A stretch of 64,000 bases of DNA. Origin: Streptomyces lomondensis. GTDB taxonomy: Bacteria > Actinomycetota > Actinomycetes > Streptomycetales > Streptomycetaceae. The stretch spans positions 124,001 through 188,000 of the forward strand of contig NZ_BMWC01000010.1 in NCBI RefSeq assembly GCF_014651035.1. The letters are read 5' to 3'. The position numbers and the translations under genes were made by a program. This document shows, in pieces, positions 59,271 through 64,000 of the stretch (positions are counted from its first letter, which is position 1; each line of letters starts with the position of its first letter). Under the pieces are notes generated by a model. The model searched no databases. It was not told the origin of the DNA and worked only from the letters and a program-made list of their open reading frames with translations.

Positions 59271-60386
59271 TCAGTAGCCGAAGTTCTGGGTCCACCAGGG
59301 GCCGCCGGACCCGAACTCGACGCCGACGCCCAGCGTCTTGAAGTCGCAGTTCAGGATGTTGGCGCGGTGGCCGGGGCTGTTCATCCAGGCGTCCATCACG
59401 GCCGCGGCGTCGGCCTGGCCGCGGGCTATGTTCTCGCCGCCGAGGTTGGATATCCCGGCCTGCTCGGCCCGGTCCCACGGCGTGTGGCCCTCCGGGTCGG
59501 TGTGGTCGAAGAAGCCCCGCGCGGCCATGTCCTCGCTGTAGTTCTGAGCCAGCTCGGTCAGGGCGCTGTTCGCGGCGAGCGGGCTGCACCCCACCTTGGC
59601 CCGCTCCTCGTTCACGAGGCTGAGCACCTGGGCAGCGGCGGCGGACTCCCCGGACAGGGCGGCGGAGGCCCCGGGCGTCCGCGGCGCCCTCGTCGCCGTA
59701 CGGGAGGGCGTGTTGTCCGGCTTCTCGCTGGGGGTGGCCGCCGGAGTCTTCTTCTCCGGGGTCTTCTCCCGAGTCTTCTCCGGCTTCTCCGGCGTCTTCG
59801 TTGGCGCGGCCGACGACTTCGACGCGGACGGCGACGGCGAGACGGAGCGCTCGGCGTCCCGGCTGGTGGGCGCGCCGCCCCGGCTGTCGGCGCTGCCGGA
59901 GGTGCCGCCCTGCTCGGTCGGCGTGTTCGTCGGCGTGTCCCCGGCCTGGACCTTGTCCGCGCCGCCGTTTCCGCCGAGCTTGTAGTTCTCGAGGCCGGGC
60001 ACCGCGCCCGTGGCGACCGCGACCGTGCCGAGGGCGACCGCGGCGGACACGCCGAGCAGCCCGGTGCGCATCGGCCGTGCGGCCTTCTTCCGGCGGCGGT
60101 GCGCGCCGGCGCGGCGGGCACCGTTGTCGGGAGCGAAGCCGTCGCTCGGGTAGGCAGCCGTGTCCGCGTAGGGGTCACCCGCTGCGGACGCCTCCGCCCC
60201 GAACAGGTAGGCCTCGCTCTTCGCGTAGGTGTCGGCGTACGCCTCCGGGTTCAGGTAGGGCGCGATGCCCATCGTCGGGGCGTCTCCCGCGGTGGAGTGC
60301 AGCGGGTCGTGGCCCTCCGCGGGGCCGTCGGCCTGCGTGATCCCCGTGGCGGCGCGGCCGGCGGCGGAGCGTCGGTGGCGTCCCAT
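59271..60386 (-). CDS. CAP/SCP-domain membrane-anchored protein
   Basis: A 371-residue protein of type II topology: about 100 cytoplasmic residues, a transmembrane helix (TGLLGVSAAVALGTVAVATG, near 107-126), a 120-residue Ser/Thr/Pro/Lys linker (KTPEKPEKTREKTPEKKTPA), and a C-terminal CAP domain (LVNEERAKVGCSPLAANSAL, NLGGENIARGQADAAAVMDA, NSPGHRANILNCDFKTLGVG). The CAP metal/catalytic-like His and Glu are present. Bacterial YkwD-like CAP proteins are extracellular with no agreed function. Confidence 0.9.
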   Translation of the reverse strand: MGRHRRSAAGRAATGITQADGPAEGHDPLHSTAGDAPTMGIAPYLNPEAYADTYAKSEAYLFGAEASAAGDPYADTAAYPSDGFAPDNGARRAGAHRRRKKAARPMRTGLLGVSAAVALGTVAVATGAVPGLENYKLGGNGGADKVQAGDTPTNTPTEQGGTSGSADSRGGAPTSRDAERSVSPSPSASKSSAAPTKTPEKPEKTREKTPEKKTPAATPSEKPDNTPSRTATRAPRTPGASAALSGESAAAAQVLSLVNEERAKVGCSPLAANSALTELAQNYSEDMAARGFFDHTDPEGHTPWDRAEQAGISNLGGENIARGQADAAAVMDAWMNSPGHRANILNCDFKTLGVGVEFGSGGPWWTQNFGY

Positions 60387-60547
60387 GTCCTGGCCTTCCT
60401 CGTCCTGGCGGTCGACTCGTCCTCGAGATCAACACCAAACTCACTCGATCGTGTGAGTTTCATATGAGATTCGTTGAGGGGGGACGGTACCGCATGGCGC
60501 AAGTGGAGGAAGTGCCTGGAGCGAGACAGGGCGGTTAGGTTGCAGTC

Positions 60548-60829
60548 ATGAGCGAGGATGTGCGACTGGTCGCCTGGGTGCGGGGACGCGTCCAAGGTGT
60601 GGGTTTCCGCTGGTTCACCCGGGCCAAGGCCCTGGAGATCGGCGGCCTGAGTGGTTTTGCTCTCAATTTGGGCGACGGCCGGGTCCAAGTGGTCGCGGAG
60701 GGCGCGCGAGAGGGCTGTGAAGGCCTGCTGGAGTGGCTCCAGAGTGACGACACGCCCGGCCGCGTGGACGGTGTCACCGAGACCTGGGACACACCTCGCG
60801 GCGGCTACGACGGCTTCGCCATCCGCTGA
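60548..60829 (+). CDS. acyP: Acylphosphatase
   Basis: A 93-residue enzyme that hydrolyses acyl phosphates. The catalytic Arg is in RVQGVGFRWFTR (near residue 23), and the catalytic Asn is in FALNLGDGRVQ. Length and fold are standard. It lies upstream of smc, as I recall in other streptomycetes. A hairpin follows the stop by 12 bases. Confidence 0.93.
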   Translation: MSEDVRLVAWVRGRVQGVGFRWFTRAKALEIGGLSGFALNLGDGRVQVVAEGAREGCEGLLEWLQSDDTPGRVDGVTETWDTPRGGYDGFAIR

Positions 60830-60840
60830 CCCCGCACCGC

Positions 60841-60862
60841 CGGGCGGCCTCCGAGCCGCCCG
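60841..60862 (+). terminator. Hairpin after acyP
   Basis: CGGGCGGC-CTCCGA-GCCGCCCG, a perfect eight-base-pair stem. Confidence 0.6.
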
Positions 60863-61208
60863 AGAGCGGGCCGCGGGCAGCCGCCCGGGAGGGAAACTTG
60901 CTGGTGATTGCCGAGAACCGCTTGCCTTGGCAGGCTCCACACGCAAGGATGATCGCCACGCCCCACGGGCCCCGCAGAAGCCGCCGCGCCGCCGTTCCAG
61001 GCCGCGTGCGCCCGGGTTGCCCCCAATACGGGGCGTGATCGTGTTGACCGTCAAACTTTTTGGTGAGACGCTGAAAGCACCCCGCGCACCTTAGCTGTTT
61101 GGCATGGCTGAACGGCAGCACAACTGAAGGCCCTGCCAAGCTGCGGGTGCGAATCCCTCACGACCCACACCGCATCGGTCGGTCACTCATTGTGGAGGAC
61201 CATCCATC
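60863..61208. other. Leader/intergenic region before the coiled-coil gene
   Basis: These 346 bases hold a weak hairpin GCCCC-AATAC-GGGGC (61020-61034), a TTGAC-C-GTCAA inverted repeat (61044-61054) before a T-run, and a stretch at 61100-61165 with tRNA-like pieces (GGCTGAACGGCAGCA, GGTGCGAATCC) that does not fold as a tRNA. The promoter of the downstream small gene must lie here. I see no protein-coding gene. Confidence 0.45.
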
Positions 61209-61412
61209 ATGGCAAAGGCGCTTCTCGGTTACGTCGGCGGCTCCGACCCTCGACTCCTCGCCGAGATGCGACGGCTCCAGCAGCGCGTCCAGGACCTGGA
61301 ATCCGAGCTCGTACGGATCCAGGCCGAGAACGAGGCGCTGACGGCTGCCGCTTCTCACGACAGGATCATGGAGAGCGTTGACGCACACCAGGCGGAGCCT
61401 GCGCTCACCTGA
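61209..61412 (+). CDS. Small coiled-coil hypothetical protein
   Basis: A 67-residue protein: MAKALLGYVGGSDPRLLAEM then RRLQQRVQDLESELVRIQAE, a clear leucine-zipper-like heptad pattern, then a polar tail. GTGGAGG lies 10 bases before the ATG. It has no known domain; its place upstream of smc is, as I recall, conserved in Streptomyces. A strong intrinsic terminator follows, so it is a monocistronic transcript. Confidence 0.8.
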   Translation: MAKALLGYVGGSDPRLLAEMRRLQQRVQDLESELVRIQAENEALTAAASHDRIMESVDAHQAEPALT

Positions 61413-61483
61413 TCACTGCACCGCTCCACATCGGCACAGCAGTGGTTGGGCCGCCCGTCACAACCGCCACGGTTCAGAAGTGC

Positions 61484-61513
61484 AAGGGACGCCCTAGGCG
61501 TCCCTTCTTTCTT
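61484..61513 (+). terminator. Intrinsic terminator before smc
   Basis: AAGGGACGCC-CTA-GGCGTCCCTT followed by CTTTCTT, a perfect ten-base-pair stem with a pyrimidine/T tail. Confidence 0.88.
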
Positions 61514-61623
61514 GCCCCCGCGCATCCTTTCACCGTCTTTAACGTCTGGTGTGCCCTGCGCGTTCAGCGGCGAAACCGTGGGTTCATGGAGTGAGACGAA
61601 CCCGGGCGGTAGAGTCCGGCGGC

Positions 61624-64000
61624 GTGCACCTCAAGGCCCTGACCCTCCGCGGGTTCAAGTCGTTCGCCTCGGCGACCACACTCCGGTTCGAGCCGGGGAT
61701 CACGTGCGTCGTCGGACCGAACGGCTCGGGCAAGTCCAACGTCGTCGACGCGCTCAGCTGGGTCATGGGCGAGCAGGGCGCCAAGTCGCTGCGCGGCGGC
61801 AAGATGGAGGACGTCATCTTCGCCGGCACCACGGGCCGCCCGCCGCTGGGCCGCGCCGAGGTGTCCCTGACCATCGACAACTCCGACGGGGCCCTGCCCA
61901 TCGAATACGCCGAGGTCACCATCACGCGGATCATGTTCCGCAACGGCGGCAGCGAGTACCAGATCAACGGCGACACCTGCCGCCTCCTCGACATCCAGGA
62001 ACTGCTCTCCGACTCCGGCATCGGCCGCGAGATGCACGTCATCGTCGGGCAGGGCCAGCTCGACTCCGTCCTGCACGCCGACCCCATGGGCCGCCGCGCC
62101 TTCATCGAGGAGGCCGCCGGCGTCCTCAAGCACCGCAAGCGCAAGGAGAAGGCGCTGCGCAAGCTGGACGCGATGCAGGCCAACCTCGCGCGCGTGCAGG
62201 ACCTCACCGACGAACTCAGACGCCAGCTCAAGCCCCTCGGCCGCCAGGCCGCCGTCGCCCGCAGGGCCGCCGTCATCCAGGCCGACCTGCGCGACGCCCG
62301 GCTGCGCCTCCTGGCCGACGACCTCGTACGGCTCCGGGAAGCTCTCCAGGCCGAGGTCGCCGACGAGGCAGCGCTGAAGGAGCGCAAGGAGGCCGCCGAG
62401 CAGGAGCTGCGCAGGGCCCTCCAGCGCGAGGCCCTCCTGGAGGACGAGGTACGGCAGCTCATGCCGCGCCTCCAGCGGGCCCAGCAGACCTGGTACGAGC
62501 TCTCCCAGCTCGCCGAGCGGGTGCGAGGCACGATCTCGCTGGCCGACGCCCGCGTGAAGAGCGCCACCTCCGCGCCCCCCGAGGAGCGGCGCGGCCGCGA
62601 CCCCGAGGACCTGGAGCGCGAGGCCGCCCGCATCCGTGAGCAGGAGGCCGAGCTGGAGGCGGCCCTGGAGGCGGCCGAGCGTGCCCTGGAGGACACGGTC
62701 GCCCACCGCGCGGAGCTGGAGCGCGCACTGGCCCAGGAGGAGCGGCGTCTGAAGGACGTCGCCCGGGCCATCGCCGACCGCCGCGAGGGCCTGGCCCGGC
62801 TCAGCGGCCAGGTCAACGCGGCCCGCTCCCGCGCGGCCTCCGCCCAGGCCGAGATCGAACGCCTGGCCGCCGCCCGCGACGAGGCGCAGGAACGTGCCGT
62901 CACCGCCCAGGAGGAGTACGAGGCCCTCAAGGCCGAGGTCGACGGCCTCGACGCCGGCGACGCCGAACTCGCCGAGCGGCACGAGGCCGCGAAGCAGCAG
63001 CTCACCGAGGCCGAGGCCGCCCTCACGGCGGCCCGCGAGGCGACCACGGCGGCGGAACGCAAGCGCGCCGCCACCCAGGCCCGCCACGAGGCCCTGGCGC
63101 TCGGCCTGCGCCGCAAGGACGGCACCGGGATACTGCTCGCGGCGAAGGAGCGCCTCTCCGGCCTCCTCGGCCCGGCGGCAGAACTCCTGACGGTGACCCC
63201 CGGCTACGAGGTCGCCCTCGCGGCTGCCTTCGGAGTGGCGGCGGACGCGATCGCGGTGACGAGCCCGTCGTCGGCAGCAGACGCGATCAGACTCCTCCGC
63301 AAACAGGACGGAGGCCGAGCAACTCTGCTCCTGGCAGGAGATCCTCGCCCCAGGGGCGCGGGGCTGTGTCAGACATGCGGCTGCCGCCGCGTGGGCGCGA
63401 CCGGCCACGACGGTCCCGCAGACGCACGACACACCTTCGCAGCAGACCTGGTCCGCGGCCCCTCAGAACTGATGCCTGCCGTCCGACGGCTGCTCCACGG
63501 CATCGTCGTCGTCAACACCCTCGAAGACGCCGAAGACCTCGTCTACGCCCACCCCGACCTCACCGCCGTAACCGCCGAAGGCGACCTCCTCGGCGCCCAC
63601 TTCGCCCACGGCGGATCGGCCGGCGCCCCCAGTCTCCTTGAGGTGCAGGCCTCCGTCGACGAGGCCGCCGCCGAGCTGGAAGAGCTGGCCGTCCGCTGCG
63701 AGGAGCTGGCCGAGGTCCAGCAGACGGCCGTCGAGCGGCGCAAGGAGTGTGCCGCGCTGGTCGAGGAGCTGGGGGAGCGGCGCCGGGCCGCCGACCGGGA
63801 GAAGTCGGCCGTCGCCCAGCAGCTCGGCCGCCTCGCCGGGCAGGCGCGAGGCGCGGCCGGGGAGGCCGAGCGGTCCACCGCCGCCGCGGCCCGCGCCCAG
63901 GACGCCCTCGACAAGGCACTCCAGGAGGTGGAGGAACTCGCCGAGCGGCTCGCCGTCGCCGAGGAGATGCCGATCGAGGAGGAGCCCGACACCTCCGTAC
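61624..64000 (+). CDS. smc: Chromosome partition protein SMC (5' two thirds)
   Basis: The gene starts at GTG 61624 and runs off the window; 792 codons are visible of about 1,200 expected. Residues 1-160 are the head N-half with Walker A VVGPNGSGKSNVVDALSWVM and the Q-loop region; residues 165-500 are the first coiled coil; the hinge starts near residue 505 (GLLGPAAELLTVTPGYEVAL). After LLRKQDGGRATLLLAGD (residues about 560-575) there is a 20-25-residue insertion, GAGLCQTCGCRRVGATGHDG, encoded by a dispersed repeat, before the hinge resumes at FAADLVRGPSELMPAVRRLL. The second coiled coil is under way at the window end. SMC organises and segregates the chromosome with ScpA/ScpB, encoded elsewhere. 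Confidence 0.95.
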   Translation, partial: MHLKALTLRGFKSFASATTLRFEPGITCVVGPNGSGKSNVVDALSWVMGEQGAKSLRGGKMEDVIFAGTTGRPPLGRAEVSLTIDNSDGALPIEYAEVTITRIMFRNGGSEYQINGDTCRLLDIQELLSDSGIGREMHVIVGQGQLDSVLHADPMGRRAFIEEAAGVLKHRKRKEKALRKLDAMQANLARVQDLTDELRRQLKPLGRQAAVARRAAVIQADLRDARLRLLADDLVRLREALQAEVADEAALKERKEAAEQELRRALQREALLEDEVRQLMPRLQRAQQTWYELSQLAERVRGTISLADARVKSATSAPPEERRGRDPEDLEREAARIREQEAELEAALEAAERALEDTVAHRAELERALAQEERRLKDVARAIADRREGLARLSGQVNAARSRAASAQAEIERLAAARDEAQERAVTAQEEYEALKAEVDGLDAGDAELAERHEAAKQQLTEAEAALTAAREATTAAERKRAATQARHEALALGLRRKDGTGILLAAKERLSGLLGPAAELLTVTPGYEVALAAAFGVAADAIAVTSPSSAADAIRLLRKQDGGRATLLLAGDPRPRGAGLCQTCGCRRVGATGHDGPADARHTFAADLVRGPSELMPAVRRLLHGIVVVNTLEDAEDLVYAHPDLTAVTAEGDLLGAHFAHGGSAGAPSLLEVQASVDEAAAELEELAVRCEELAEVQQTAVERRKECAALVEELGERRRAADREKSAVAQQLGRLAGQARGAAGEAERSTAAAARAQDALDKALQEVEELAERLAVAEEMPIEEEPDTSV
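63352..63415 (+). repeat. Dispersed Streptomyces repeat inside the smc hinge coding sequence
   Basis: AGGGGCGCGGGGCTGTGTCA, GACATGCGGCTGCCGCCGCG, TGGGCGCGACCGGCCACGAC: a copy of the intergenic element seen at 53652. The reading frame passes through it without a stop and gives a peptide with a CQTCGC cluster. Codons on both sides use more NNA than the rest of smc. Confidence 0.85.

Noticed and set aside
61100..61172. tRNA-like pieces (GGCTGAACGGCAGCA and GGTGCGAATCC) upstream of the coiled-coil gene
   Set aside because: No seven-base acceptor stem and no anticodon arm can be paired; the T-arm stem has mismatches. Kept only as a remark in the intergenic entry.
1..64000. CRISPR arrays, prophage genes, insertion sequences or att sites
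   Set aside because: No regularly spaced direct repeats, transposase, integrase or phage structural gene was found; the tRNA array is not flanked by a duplicated 3' end.

Overview
The window is high-GC actinobacterial chromosome, almost certainly Streptomyces. The evidence is strong GC bias at third codon positions, two complete conservons (cvnABCD), a lysine-tailed HU protein, an S. griseus-type trypsin and an accBE pair. From about 26 kb onward the gene order (FAH hydrolase-gltX ... ndgR/leuCD ... hupS ... plsC-gpsA-ddl ... thiL-thiD-rpmB ... recG-rsmD-coaD ... rpmF-rnc-mutM ... smc) is the one I recall for S. coelicolor around SCO5546-SCO5577. No database was searched.

Layout. 0-10 kb is variable: a YdeI fragment, secreted trypsin, YceI protein with a paired operator, glycosyltransferase, DMT transporter, HpnR-like B12 radical SAM enzyme, SDR, a 138-bp tandem repeat array, and a secreted PL8 lyase. 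10-12 kb holds the acyl-CoA carboxylase beta and epsilon genes. 12-26 kb has a NACHT NTPase of bacterial NLR type followed by two tandem conservons (sensor kinase, roadblock protein, DUF742 protein, small GTPase), all on the minus strand. 26-33 kb has a small unknown gene, an FAH-family hydrolase, gltX, a large secreted protein, a HAD phosphatase and a Gln-Glu-Glu-Gln-Glu tRNA array. 33-46 kb is housekeeping: leucine synthesis with its IclR regulator, HU, F420 (cofC), phospholipid, D-Ala-D-Ala and thiamine genes, L28, and a FakA-like DAK protein. 46-51 kb is a translationally coupled TPR protein and divergent Hsp90 pair, apparently inserted between DAK and recG. 51-64 kb has DNA repair, CoA, ribosome and RNA-processing genes, a coiled-coil DivIVA-like protein, an HxlR regulator, a CAP-domain protein, acylphosphatase and the first two thirds of smc.

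Most unusual points: a dispersed Streptomyces intergenic repeat lying in frame inside the SMC hinge coding sequence; a RecA-NDp (PafBC-type) promoter at the recG start; the in-register 138-bp repeat array copied from the tail of the SDR gene; the Hsp90-TPR pair; the NACHT protein beside two conservons whose GTPases are nearly identical; and several long palindromes upstream of small genes.
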